DNA from: Hymenobacter montanus
GTDB lineage: Bacteria > Bacteroidota > Bacteroidia > Cytophagales > Hymenobacteraceae
Assembly (NCBI RefSeq): GCF_014699115.1
Contig: NZ_JACXAD010000023.1
Coordinates: forward strand, 28,326 to 92,325
Direction of reading: 5' to 3'
Length of the DNA: 64,000 nt
In this document: positions 51,389 to 60,158 of the stretch, piece after piece
Layout of the letters: each line of letters begins with the position of its first letter
How positions within the stretch are numbered: position 1 is the first letter of the stretch
Notes under the pieces: model-generated
Told to the model about the DNA's origin: nothing
The model's database searches: none
The model's input: the letters and a program-made list of their open reading frames with translations, nothing else
Made by a program: the position numbers and the translations under genes

Positions 51389-51465
51389 GTACCGCGAACT
51401 TTGCGAGTTCGCGTCCCCGCGCCATTGGAATCGTTCAGGACGCGGACTCGCAGAGTCCGCGGTAC
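51389..51465. repeat. REP-like pair of inverted hairpins
   Basis: Two 28-base units in inverted orientation, 51389-51416 and 51438-51465, matching at all but 3-4 positions. Each unit folds on itself (CGCGAACT...AGTTCGCG and CGCGGACT...AGTCCGCG), and the differences are compensatory, keeping both stems. The outer sequence GTACCGCG begins each. Confidence 0.8.
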
Positions 51466-51574
51466 GGTCCTACGACCGCATTGTGTACCCCGATGAAGAA
51501 ACTGCTCCACCAAATGATGGCTGGCTGAAAACAACCCAGTAACCACGAGCAGCCAATCATTATTCTGCGCCTCC

Positions 51575-52342
51575 ATGAAAATCATTTCTTACAACGTCAA
51601 TGGTTTGCGTTCGGCCCTGAGCAAGGGCCTGCTGGACTGGGTAGCCGAGGCCGCACCCGACGTACTGTGCCTGCAGGAAATCAAGGCCGGCCGCGAGGCC
51701 CTCGACGTATCGGGCTTCGAGCGGCTCGGCTACCAGGCCTACCTGCACCCGGCCCAGAAGCCGGGCTACAGCGGCGTGGCCACGTTCACGAGAATTGCTC
51801 CCACCACGGTAGTCCACGGCTGCGGCCAGAGCTGCTACGACGACGAAGGCCGCGTGCTGCGGCTGGATTTCGACCGCTTATCGGTGCTGAACACCTACAT
51901 GCCCTCGGGCACGAGTGGTCCTGAGCGACAAACTTTTAAGGTGCAATGGCTGCACTTCTTCCGCGACTACGTAGCCCGGCTGCGGGCTGATAAGGTGCCG
52001 CCGCTGCTCATTGGGGGCGACTTTAACTGCTGCCAGACGGCTATCGACCTGCACAACCCCCAGGCTAACCAAAACAGCCCCGGCTACACGCCGGAGGAGC
52101 GGCAGTGGTTCGCCGACTTCCTGGCCGATGGGTTCGTCGATACCTTCCGGCAGCAGCACGGCGAGGCTGCGGGGCATTACTCCTGGTGGAGCTACCGGGC
52201 GGGCGCCCGCCAGCGCAACGTGGGCTGGCGCCTCGACCACTGGCTGGCGGAGGCGGCGCTGCAACCCCGCCTGGCCGGGGCCGGTCTGTTGCCGGACGTG
52301 GTGCATTCCGACCACTGCCCAGCTTGGGTGGAGGTGCAGTAG
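51575..52342 (+). CDS. xth: Exodeoxyribonuclease III
   Basis: 255 residues. All ExoIII/APE motifs are present: KIISYNVNGLRSAL, VLCLQEIKA (metal Glu), LNTYMPSG, LLIGGDFNCCQ (Asp/Asn), RLDHWLAE and SDHCPAWVEV (His). It removes abasic sites and 3' blocks during DNA repair. Length and start are typical. Confidence 0.95.
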   Translation: MKIISYNVNGLRSALSKGLLDWVAEAAPDVLCLQEIKAGREALDVSGFERLGYQAYLHPAQKPGYSGVATFTRIAPTTVVHGCGQSCYDDEGRVLRLDFDRLSVLNTYMPSGTSGPERQTFKVQWLHFFRDYVARLRADKVPPLLIGGDFNCCQTAIDLHNPQANQNSPGYTPEERQWFADFLADGFVDTFRQQHGEAAGHYSWWSYRAGARQRNVGWRLDHWLAEAALQPRLAGAGLLPDVVHSDHCPAWVEVQ

Positions 52343-52448
52343 GATCTAGCCCTGAGTTCGCGCTACCGGGCCTTTACCCGAGCTCGGTACCGAACCAAGC
52401 CTTAGTTCCTGATGTATCTTGCCTGAATAAGACCTGATGTCCTGATTT

Positions 52449-55400
52449 ATGGCGATGTTGATGGAGCGCGGCACTTCGGCGGCCGAGTACCCGGCCCTGG
52501 CGCGGGTGCGGACGGAGCTGGAAGCCTTCAAGCGCAAGTTTTACCTGAACCTGCTCGTGCGGGGCCTGCTGGTAGCGGGCGGACTGCTGCTCACGCTGTT
52601 CGTGGTGTTCAACGGGCTCGAATACTTTCTGTACCTGCCCACGGCGGGGCGGGCCGCCCTGCTGTTCGGCTTCCTGGCCCTGGTGGTGTACAGCTTTGCG
52701 CGCTGGATCTGGACGCCCCTGGCGGCGCTCACCAACCTGCGCCGGCTGCTGAGCGATGAGCAGGCGGCCCGCCGGGTAGGAGAGCTGTTCCCCGAAGTGC
52801 AGGACCGGCTAGTGAATGCCTTGCAGCTGCAAGGCCAAGCCCGCGACAACGCCCTGATTGCGGCTAGCCTCGAACAGCGCGCGGCCCAGCTCGGCCAAAT
52901 ATCTTTTGCTCAGGGCATCGACATCAGGCAGCAGAGCCGGCCGCTCTGGAAGTACGCGGCCGTGCCGGTAGCCGTGCTCCTGGCCCTGCTCGCTCTTTAC
53001 CCCAGCTTTTTGGTGCAGGGCACGGAACGCATCTGGCACTACCGGCGGGCGTATTCTCCCCCGGCACCGTTTGAGTTTGTCATCAAAAACCGCCAGCTGA
53101 CGGCTTTCCGGGGCGAGGATTTCACGCTGGACGTGGGCGTGGCCGGGGCGGCCCTCCCGGCCGAAGTTAGCATTGCCTACGACGACGGGGAGCGGCGCCT
53201 GAGCAAGGTGGCTGGCCACGGCGACCTGTTTCGCTACACCTTCGAGCAGCCGCAGGGCAACGTGACGTTCCAGCTCAAGGGCGCCGGGTTTAACTCGCCC
53301 GAGTATCAGCTAACCGTGCGGGAACGGCCCAACCTGCGCGATTTTAAAGTCAACATCACCTACCCAGCCTACACCGGCAAAGCCGCCGAGACCATTGAGA
53401 ATGGCGGCAACCTGACGGTGCCCGAGGGCAGCACGGTGCGCTGGGAGTTTGCTACGGCCGCCACCGACGAGCTGGCCCTGGTATTCCAAAACCCCGATGA
53501 GACCTTGACCGCTACCGGCGAAGATGGCACTTTTGTGGCCTCGCGGCAAGTGCTGCGCTCCCAGCCGTATTTGTTGCGCCTGAAAAACCCGGCCAGCCTG
53601 AACCGCGACCCCATTGCCTACCAGCTGACGGCCGTGCCCGACCTGGCGCCCGCGCTCACCCTGGAGGCCTTCCCGGACACGATTACGCGGCGTTACCTGG
53701 CTTTGGGCGGCACCGTGCGCGACGATTATGGCCTGACCCGGCTGGAGCTGCACTACGAGCTGAGGCGCAACAACCAGAACCAGGGTATCCGCGGCCAAAA
53801 ATCCCTGGCCCTGCCCACCGGCAGCGCGGGCACGTACGCCTACACCTGGAACCTGAACCCCCTGAACCTGCGGCCCGGCGACCGCCTCGAATACTACGTG
53901 GAAGCCTGGGACAACGACGGCGTACACGGCCCCAAGGCGGCGCGCACCCGGCCCGCCGAGTTCCGGCTGCCCAGCCGCCGCGAAATGCGCCAGGAGCTGA
54001 ACGCCCAGGCGCAGTCCGTCGCCAGCCAGCTGAGCCAAGCCGCCAAGCAGAGTGAAAAGCTGGAACGCGAGCTGGCCAAGGCCCAAGATAAGCTCAAGAC
54101 CAAGCGCGACATGAGCTTCCAGGACCGCCGGCAGCTGGAAAACATGCTCGACCAAAAGCAGCAGATGAACCAACAGCTGGAGCAGATGCAGAAGATGTTT
54201 GAGCAGCTGCAGCAGAAGCAGGACCAGCTCAGCCCCAAGAGCGAGGAGCTGGCCAAGAAAGCGGAAGAGCTGAAGAAGCTGATGGCCGACCTGCTCGACC
54301 CCGAAACCAAGAAGCTGTACGAGAAGCTGCAGAAACTGCTCGAAGAGCAGCAACAGCCCAACGCGGAGATGCAAAAGCTGCTGCAGCAGCTCGAGAACAA
54401 AGAAGACACCTTACAAAAGGAGCTGGACCGCGCCCTGGAAATGTTCAAGCAGATGCAATTGGAGCAGAAGGTGGAAGAAACCGCCAGCAAGCTCGATGAA
54501 TTGGCCAAGGAGCAGGAGCAGCTAGCCGAGAAGACTGCTCAGAACGACAAGGAAAACCCCGACAATAAGACTTCGAACCAGGAGCAGAAAGCGAAAAATG
54601 AACAGCTCAAACAGGAGCAGGCCCAGAACCAGCAGGCGTTTGAGGACCTTAAAAAGGAGCTTCAGGAGCTGAAGAAAATGGACAAGGAGCTCGGCGACCA
54701 GAACGGCATGGACGAGCAGAAGCCCGAGCAGGAGCAAGCCGAGCAGGACATGCAGGAAAGCCAGCAGCAGCTCGCCAAAAACCAGAACGCCAAAGCGGCG
54801 GCCAAGCAGAAAAGCGCCGCGGCCCGCCTCAAGCAGATGGCCAAGAAAATGCGCGACCAGATGAGCGAGGAAGAAAGCGACCAGGCCCAGCAGAACATCG
54901 ACGACTTGCGCAACATTCTGGACAACCTGCTCACCCTGAGCTTCGACCAGGAAAGCCTGATGAAGGACTTCCGCAAGGTAGACCAGAGCGACCCCCGCTT
55001 CGTGCAGCTGGGCCAGACGCAGCGCAAGCTGCGCGACGACGCCAAAATTGTGCAGGACTCCCTGTACGCCCTGGCTAAGCGGGAGCCCAAAATCAAGAGT
55101 TTCGTAACCCGCGAAGTGAACGAGGTGAACAGTCGGATGAACGAATCGCTCACCCACATTCAGCAGCGCGATCTGGGCCGGGCCACCACCACCCAGCAGC
55201 AAGCGATGACCAGCATGAACAACCTGGCCCTGATGCTGCAAAGCTCGCTCAACCAAATGCAGCAGGAGCAGCAGGCCGGCAAAGGCCAGCCCCAGCCGGG
55301 CCAGGGCAAAGGCCGTAAAAAAGGCAAGGGGCAGGGGCAAGGCCAGGGCGGCAAGCCCGGCCCGGGCAGCATGGGCCAGATGCAAAAGCAGCTCAACGAG

Positions 55401-55946
55401 CAGATTCAGCAGCTTTCGAAAAGCGGCAAAACCGGCCGGGCCATGTCGGAAGAGCTGGCCAAGCTGGCGGGGCAGCAGCAGATGCTGCGCCAGGCCATGC
55501 AGCAGCTCGACAAACTGCAGCAGGGTGGCAAGCCCGGGGGCTCCCAGGGGCAGAGTAAGGACGGCCGCCAGGAGGGCAAGGAGGACGGCCAGAACGGCCA
55601 GGAGGGCAAAGGCAAAGCGGGCAGCGGTGGAACCGGCGATATCAAGAAGCTAATGGAGCAAACCGAAACCGACCTCGTCAACAAGCGCCTGACGCAAGAA
55701 ACCATCATGCGCCAGCAACAAATCCTCACCCGCATGCTGGAAGTGGAGAAATCGGCCCGGGAGCGCGACCAGGACACCAAGCGCGAGGCCCAGGCGGCCC
55801 AGGCTAAGCCCCCGGTTTTTCCGCCGGCCTTCGACAAATACCGAGTGAATAAAGAACGCCAAACCGAGTTACTACGTAGTAGTCCTCCGAACCTCACTCC
55901 GTACTACCAACGCGAGGTGAGCGAGTACTTTCAGAAAATTAAATAA
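52449..55946 (+). CDS. DUF4175 family membrane protein with long coiled coil
   Basis: 1165 residues. The N-terminus has three membrane helices (about 37-57, 61-85 and ~173-192), then beta-sandwich segments (EFVIKNRQLTAFRGEDFTLDVGV; LRDFKVNITYPAYTGKAAETI; DYGLTRLELHYELRR) as in DUF4175. From ~residue 515 to ~790 comes a Gln/Glu/Lys-rich coiled coil (QKQQMNQQLEQMQKMFEQLQ). A Gly/Gln/Lys-rich low-complexity zone (~935-1060, GQGKGRKKGKGQGQGQGGKP) and a final helix follow. Function is unknown; it stands alone. Confidence 0.9.
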   Translation: MAMLMERGTSAAEYPALARVRTELEAFKRKFYLNLLVRGLLVAGGLLLTLFVVFNGLEYFLYLPTAGRAALLFGFLALVVYSFARWIWTPLAALTNLRRLLSDEQAARRVGELFPEVQDRLVNALQLQGQARDNALIAASLEQRAAQLGQISFAQGIDIRQQSRPLWKYAAVPVAVLLALLALYPSFLVQGTERIWHYRRAYSPPAPFEFVIKNRQLTAFRGEDFTLDVGVAGAALPAEVSIAYDDGERRLSKVAGHGDLFRYTFEQPQGNVTFQLKGAGFNSPEYQLTVRERPNLRDFKVNITYPAYTGKAAETIENGGNLTVPEGSTVRWEFATAATDELALVFQNPDETLTATGEDGTFVASRQVLRSQPYLLRLKNPASLNRDPIAYQLTAVPDLAPALTLEAFPDTITRRYLALGGTVRDDYGLTRLELHYELRRNNQNQGIRGQKSLALPTGSAGTYAYTWNLNPLNLRPGDRLEYYVEAWDNDGVHGPKAARTRPAEFRLPSRREMRQELNAQAQSVASQLSQAAKQSEKLERELAKAQDKLKTKRDMSFQDRRQLENMLDQKQQMNQQLEQMQKMFEQLQQKQDQLSPKSEELAKKAEELKKLMADLLDPETKKLYEKLQKLLEEQQQPNAEMQKLLQQLENKEDTLQKELDRALEMFKQMQLEQKVEETASKLDELAKEQEQLAEKTAQNDKENPDNKTSNQEQKAKNEQLKQEQAQNQQAFEDLKKELQELKKMDKELGDQNGMDEQKPEQEQAEQDMQESQQQLAKNQNAKAAAKQKSAAARLKQMAKKMRDQMSEEESDQAQQNIDDLRNILDNLLTLSFDQESLMKDFRKVDQSDPRFVQLGQTQRKLRDDAKIVQDSLYALAKREPKIKSFVTREVNEVNSRMNESLTHIQQRDLGRATTTQQQAMTSMNNLALMLQSSLNQMQQEQQAGKGQPQPGQGKGRKKGKGQGQGQGGKPGPGSMGQMQKQLNEQIQQLSKSGKTGRAMSEELAKLAGQQQMLRQAMQQLDKLQQGGKPGGSQGQSKDGRQEGKEDGQNGQEGKGKAGSGGTGDIKKLMEQTETDLVNKRLTQETIMRQQQILTRMLEVEKSARERDQDTKREAQAAQAKPPVFPPAFDKYRVNKERQTELLRSSPPNLTPYYQREVSEYFQKIK

Positions 55947-56029
55947 TCATGGCTCACCCGAGTCATTGGCAATTCCGTTAATGAATTAATGCTCTGTCGG
56001 AACCATGCGGCGGTTGGCGACCTAAATTC

Positions 56030-56062
56030 TTGTGGCTTTTTGCCGTGAAAAGACTACTTTTG
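56030..56062 (+). promoter_or_regulatory. Promoter of the RsbW-like gene
   Basis: TTG at 56030-56032 and TACTTTTG at 56055-56062 with a 22-base spacer, matching the Bacteroidota -33/-7 plan. The ATG is 41 bases further on. Confidence 0.55.
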
Positions 56063-56103
56063 CCGCCCCAGACTCGCTGCTGCTCTTCCCATCAAACCGC
56101 CTT

Positions 56104-56550
56104 ATGAAGCAGGTAAAAATTCAGATTCCGTCGCTCGTCGAAAACATCCGCGTGGTGGAGAGTTTTATCGATAACTCCAAGGATACCTTTCAGATTGAGG
56201 ACGACATCTACGGCAACATCATGGTGGCCGTGACCGAAGCGGTGAACAACGCCATTCGGCACGGCAATAAGTTTGATAAAGACAAGAACGTCTATTTGTC
56301 GCTGTACGTAGAGCCCCAGCAGCTTAAGTTCGAAATCGAAGACGAGGGCGCAGGCTTCAACTACGACAACCTCGACGACCCCACGTCGCCCGAAAACCTG
56401 GAGAACCCGGGTGGCCGGGGCATCTTCCTCATCCGCCACCTAGCCGATGAGGTGGAGTTCAGCAAGGAAGGCCGCCGCGTGCAACTCACCTTTCAGCTAA
56501 CGCAAGCCCCCACCGACGGAACCCCTACTGCCGACCACATCGCCGCCTAA
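56104..56550 (+). CDS. RsbW/SpoIIAB-like ATP-binding protein
   Basis: 148 residues from MKQVKIQIPSLVENIRVVESF. A GHKL ATPase: N box VAVTEAVNNAIRHGNK (~40-55), G1 FEIEDEGAGFNYDNL (~80-94), and GGRGIFLIRHLADEV (~108-122). Such proteins phosphorylate or hold anti-anti-sigma factors. No partner STAS gene is adjacent. It is 6 bases before ybeY and probably co-transcribed with it. Confidence 0.92.
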   Translation: MKQVKIQIPSLVENIRVVESFIDNSKDTFQIEDDIYGNIMVAVTEAVNNAIRHGNKFDKDKNVYLSLYVEPQQLKFEIEDEGAGFNYDNLDDPTSPENLENPGGRGIFLIRHLADEVEFSKEGRRVQLTFQLTQAPTDGTPTADHIAA

Positions 56551-56556
56551 CATCCT

Positions 56557-57054
56557 ATGATCAGCCATCCGCCGGTGGGACCGCCCCACCACGACAATTT
56601 TCCCCCCGGCGAGCTGCATCACGAGGCCCCGGGCATTGAGTTTATGGTGGAAGACGTGCCCGAGTTCGAGCTATCGGATGCCGAAGGCCTCGTGGAATGG
56701 ATTGAGCGCATCGCGGCCGTGCACGAGCACCGCATCGTGCAGCTTACCTATATCTTCTGCTCGGATGCCTACCTGCACCAGCTCAACGTTGAATACCTCG
56801 ACCACGACACCTTGACCGACGTCATCACCTTCGATAACTCGGATGATGCCGATATTCTGGAAGGCGACATTTTTATCAGCGTGGAGCGGGTGCGTGAAAA
56901 CGCTCGGGAGCTGGGCCTGAGTTTTCGCGATGAGCTGCACCGCGTGATGATTCATGGGGTGCTGCACCTGCTCGGCTATCACGACAAGGACTTGTTAAGC
57001 CAGACGGCGATGCGGGCCAAGGAAGACCACTGCTTGTCGTTGCGTAACTTTTAG
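56557..57054 (+). CDS. ybeY: rRNA maturation endonuclease YbeY
   Basis: 165 residues. The family pattern is clear: LTYIFCSDAYLHQLNVEYLDHDTLTDVITFD, GDIFISVERVRENA and the metal site HRVMIHGVLHLLGYHDKD. The usual third ligand follows one residue later as His in many bacteria; here the order is Y-H-D, a Bacteroidota-like variant. It trims the 3' end of 16S rRNA and takes part in ribosome quality control. Ends just before a strong terminator. Confidence 0.93.
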   Translation: MISHPPVGPPHHDNFPPGELHHEAPGIEFMVEDVPEFELSDAEGLVEWIERIAAVHEHRIVQLTYIFCSDAYLHQLNVEYLDHDTLTDVITFDNSDDADILEGDIFISVERVRENARELGLSFRDELHRVMIHGVLHLLGYHDKDLLSQTAMRAKEDHCLSLRNF

Positions 57055-57067
57055 AATTGCTTCCGTC

Positions 57068-57116
57068 TTTAAAGCCAACCGACGCCCGCTTTCAGTGGGC
57101 GTCGGTTGGCTTTAAA
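57068..57116 (+). terminator. Terminator after ybeY
   Basis: A 20-bp perfect stem (TTTAAAGCCAACCGACGCCC and its complement) around GCTTTCAGT. Confidence 0.75.
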
Positions 57117-57158
57117 CCTGCTTGGTCGGGGAGCTGGGCCTCTTTCGTTCGACCTTCT

Positions 57159-57884
57159 ATGGCCGCCTCTTCTTCTGCTTGGCCCATCATTCGGGGCGAA
57201 ATTCTGGATTCTTATTTAGACCAGGGCTACTATCGGATGCAGCAGGACCTGTTCACCTGCCAGTTTGTTCCGTTCGATGGCCGTCTGTACACCGCCCACT
57301 GGCTGCGCGTGGTGCTCGCCCGCGTGCAGTGGGGGCCAGCCCACCGCCGGCTGCTGGCGCGCAACGCCCGGTTTGCAGTCGTCATCCAGCCGTTCCGCCT
57401 CACCCGGGAGTACGAGGCGCTATACGCCCGCTACCTTCAGGCCATAACCTTCGATGCGGCCCCTACCGTGGAGGATGTGTTGCTGGGCGGCGCAGCGCAC
57501 AATGTATTCAACACGCACGTCATCGAGCTGCGCGACGGCGGCCGGCTGGTGGCAGCCGGTATTTTCGACCTTGGCAGCCGCACCTTGGCGGGTATCCTGA
57601 ACTTCTACGATCCGGCCTACCGGCAGTATAGCCTGGGCAAGTACCTGATGCTGCTGAAAGCCGACTACGCCCGCCGCTTGCAGTTGGATTACTACTACCC
57701 CGGCTACGTAGTGCACGGCTACCCGAAGTTCGACTACAAGCTGTTTCTGGGTCCCGCCGCCACCGAGGTTTTCGATAGCATCAACGGCCACTGGCAGCCC
57801 TTCTCCTGGGAGGCGGTAGCCGCCCAGTCGGCTGATTTGCTGGCCGACCAGTTGCCGGAGGAACCACCGGAAATGGCCGAGTAA
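57159..57884 (+). CDS. Arginyl/leucyl-tRNA-protein transferase-like (ATE/Bpt fold)
   Basis: 241 residues from MAASSSAWPIIRGEILDSYLDQGYYRMQQDLF. The ATE-like double-GNAT plan shows as an N-terminal unit (TAHWLRVVLARVQWGPAHRRLL; FAVVIQPFRLTREYEALYARYL) and a C-terminal unit (LVAAGIFDLGSRTLAGILNFYDP; YSLGKYLMLLKADYARRLQLDYYYPGYVVHGYPKFDYKLFLGP). True enzymes add an amino acid to N-terminal acidic residues of proteins. The usual N-terminal CxxC-type cluster is not seen, so the activity is uncertain. Confidence 0.75.
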   Translation: MAASSSAWPIIRGEILDSYLDQGYYRMQQDLFTCQFVPFDGRLYTAHWLRVVLARVQWGPAHRRLLARNARFAVVIQPFRLTREYEALYARYLQAITFDAAPTVEDVLLGGAAHNVFNTHVIELRDGGRLVAAGIFDLGSRTLAGILNFYDPAYRQYSLGKYLMLLKADYARRLQLDYYYPGYVVHGYPKFDYKLFLGPAATEVFDSINGHWQPFSWEAVAAQSADLLADQLPEEPPEMAE

Positions 57885-57943
57885 AGCAGGGTGCTAAATG
57901 GCCGCTAAGGTTCTGCTTAACCCGAATTTTTGAACCCGCAACT

Positions 57944-57959
57944 TGTTTCACGTGAAACT
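57944..57959. promoter_or_regulatory. parS: parS centromere-like site
   Basis: TGTTTCACGTGAAACT matches the broadly conserved ParB-binding parS (TGTTTCACGTGAAACA) at 15 of 16 positions. It lies 162 bases before mnmG and ~5.4 kb from the DnaA-box cluster. ParB nucleates here to segregate the origin region. parA/parB are not in the window. Confidence 0.88.
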
Positions 57960-57979
57960 GCTGGCGGTTTTTGATTTCG

Positions 57980-57987
57980 TAATTTTG
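57980..57987 (+). promoter_or_regulatory. Possible -7 box of mnmG
   Basis: TAATTTTG fits TAnnTTTG. The -33 position would fall at the right end of parS. Confidence 0.4.
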
Positions 57988-58023
57988 GGGCCGCGATGCC
58001 CGGTGGAGTTTTTTTGCGCAAGG

Positions 58024-58115
58024 CTTCGCAAAGTTGAAATCAAGTTTCGCAAAGCTTGGTTATGCTTTTTATCGCCTTTGCGAAACTTACCTTTTAACCT
58101 TCGCGAGACTTCGCG
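58024..58115. repeat. Iterated TTCGCAAAG motifs in the mnmG leader
   Basis: TTCGCAAAG occurs at 58025 and 58046; its complement CTTTGCGAA at 58076. The last two lie in a perfect 13-base inverted repeat (AAGTTTCGCAAAG 58042-58054, CTTTGCGAAACTT 58076-58088). Related CTTCGCG boxes follow at 58110 and 58119. They could be a leader hairpin or binding sites. Confidence 0.6.
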
Positions 58116-58120
58116 CTACT

Positions 58121-59989
58121 ATGTATCAGCCACAAGAATACGACGTCATTGTAGTGGGGGCGGGCCATGCCGGCTGCGAGGCCGCCGCCGCTGCCGCTAA
58201 CCTGGGCTCGAAAGTGCTGTTGGTGACGATGAACATGAACACCATCGCCCAGATGTCGTGCAACCCGGCCATGGGCGGGGTGGCCAAGGGCCAGATCGTG
58301 CGCGAAATCGACGCGCTGGGAGGGCAGTCGGGCATCATCACCGACCAGACCATGATTCAGTTTCGGATGCTGAACCGCTCCAAGGGCCCCGCCATGTGGA
58401 GCCCGCGCGCCCAGAGCGACCGCATGCGGTTCGCCGAAGCCTGGCGCCTGACTCTGGAGGGCATCGCCAACGTCGACTTCTGGCAGGAGGCCGTAACCAG
58501 CCTTGTGGTGGAAAACGACACCGTAGTAGGAGTGAAGACCCAGCTCGGCATCGAATTCCGGGGCAAGTCGGTGGTGCTGACCAACGGCACGTTTCTGAAC
58601 GGCCTCATCCATATCGGCGAGAAGAACTTCGGTGGGGGCCGGGCCGCCGAGAAGGGCAGCCGCGGCATTACGGAGCAGCTCCTGGAGCTGGGCTTCGAAG
58701 CCGGGCGCATGAAAACCGGCACCCCGCCCCGCGTGGACGGCCGCAGCCTCGACTACTCCAAAATGGAGGAGCAGAGTGGCGACGCCGAACCCGGTAAATT
58801 CTCTTACCTCGACACGCCCCGCCTTACCCGGCAGCGGCCCTGCTACATCACCTACACGAATGAGCGGGTGCACGACATCCTGCGCGAGGGCTTCGAGAAG
58901 TCGCCCATGTTCCAGGGCCGCATTAAGGGGCTGGGGCCGCGCTACTGCCCCAGCGTGGAAGACAAAATCAACCGCTTCGCCGACAAGGACCGGCACCAGA
59001 TTTTCGTCGAACCCGAAGGCTGGAGCACGGTGGAGTGCTACGTGAACGGCTTCTCGAGCAGCCTACCCGAGGACGTGCAGTACCGCGCCCTGCGCGAGAT
59101 AGCGGGCTTTGAGAACGCCAAGATGTTCCGGCCCGGCTACGCCATCGAGTACGACTTCTTCCCGCCTACCCAGCTAAGCCTGACGCTCGAAACCAAGCGC
59201 GTGGCCAACCTGTACTTCGCGGGCCAGATCAACGGGACCACTGGCTACGAGGAGGCCGCCTGCCAGGGCCTGATGGCCGGCATCAACGCGCATCGCAAGG
59301 TGCACGGGCAGGCTCCCTTCGTGCTAAAAAGGAGCGAAGCCTACATCGGCGTCCTGATCGACGACTTGGTGAACAAAGGCACCGATGAGCCCTACCGCAT
59401 GTTCACGAGCCGCGCCGAGCACCGCATTCTGCTGCGGCAAGACAACGCCGACCTGCGTCTCACCCCACTGGGCTACGAGCTAGGCCTGGCTTCGGACGAA
59501 CGGCTGGCCCGTGTGCGGATGAAGGAAGCCCAGACGACCGAAGTGGGCGAGCTGCTCCGGAAGTTTGCCATCGAGCCCGCTGAAATCAACCCCCTGCTGG
59601 TGGAGCTGGGGTCGGCGGAAATCCACGAGAAGACCCGCGCCGTGAATTTGCTGCGCCGCCCCAACGTGGAGCTGGCCGACCTGCGCCGGGCCCTGCCCGC
59701 GCTGCACGAAGCCCTGTCGGCTTACGATGAAGAAGCCCTGGAGCAAGCCATCATCAATATCAAGTATGAAACCTACCTGGCCAAAGAGCACCAGCAGGCG
59801 GCCCGGCAGCAAGAGCTGGAAAACTTTGTGATTCAGGGCCGACTCGACTACCGGGCCATGCCGGCGCTCAGCCACGAGGCCCGCGAAAAGCTGCTGAAGA
59901 TTCAGCCGGAAACCATTGGGCAGGCAGCCCGCATCAGCGGCATTTCGCCGGCCGACGTGTCGGTGCTGATGGTGTATCTGGGACGGTAG
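58121..59989 (+). CDS. mnmG: tRNA wobble-uridine modification enzyme MnmG (GidA)
   Basis: 622 residues from MYQPQEYDVIVVGAGHAGCEAA. FAD-binding GAGHAGCE (~14-21), SCNPAMGGVAKGQIVREIDALGG (~47-69), the catalytic-Cys region KTGTPPRVDGRSLDYSKMEEQSGD, and RPGYAIEYDFFPPTQL and LYFAGQINGTTGYEEAACQG are all family signatures. With MnmE it makes the cmnm5 group at U34 of tRNAs. In many bacteria it sits at the replication origin, as it seems to here. The coding frame is open further upstream through the leader, but the ATG at 58121 fits the family. Confidence 0.97.
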   Translation: MYQPQEYDVIVVGAGHAGCEAAAAAANLGSKVLLVTMNMNTIAQMSCNPAMGGVAKGQIVREIDALGGQSGIITDQTMIQFRMLNRSKGPAMWSPRAQSDRMRFAEAWRLTLEGIANVDFWQEAVTSLVVENDTVVGVKTQLGIEFRGKSVVLTNGTFLNGLIHIGEKNFGGGRAAEKGSRGITEQLLELGFEAGRMKTGTPPRVDGRSLDYSKMEEQSGDAEPGKFSYLDTPRLTRQRPCYITYTNERVHDILREGFEKSPMFQGRIKGLGPRYCPSVEDKINRFADKDRHQIFVEPEGWSTVECYVNGFSSSLPEDVQYRALREIAGFENAKMFRPGYAIEYDFFPPTQLSLTLETKRVANLYFAGQINGTTGYEEAACQGLMAGINAHRKVHGQAPFVLKRSEAYIGVLIDDLVNKGTDEPYRMFTSRAEHRILLRQDNADLRLTPLGYELGLASDERLARVRMKEAQTTEVGELLRKFAIEPAEINPLLVELGSAEIHEKTRAVNLLRRPNVELADLRRALPALHEALSAYDEEALEQAIINIKYETYLAKEHQQAARQQELENFVIQGRLDYRAMPALSHEAREKLLKIQPETIGQAARISGISPADVSVLMVYLGR

Positions 59990-60001
59990 GCCGGAAGCTA
60001 A

Positions 60002-60047
60002 AAAAGACCCTCTCGCTAGAGCACCTCTCCAGCGAGAGGGTCTTTTA
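60002..60047 (+). terminator. Terminator of mnmG
   Basis: AAAAGACCCTCTCGCT and AGCGAGAGGGTCTTTT form a perfect 16-bp stem around a 13-base loop, followed by ATTTT. Confidence 0.85.
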
Positions 60048-60158
60048 TTTTAGCTATCCTTGTCCTGTTCCATTGCCAATAAAATCTTGCGAACTTTGCC
60101 GGGCTATAAAAGCTGCTGCGCCGCACTTCCGTCGGCCGGCTTCCAGTTATTTTTTTCC

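Noticed and set aside
51389..51465. CRISPR repeats
   Set aside because: Only two copies, in inverted orientation, and no spacers; they form a REP-like pair instead. No CRISPR array was seen anywhere in the window.
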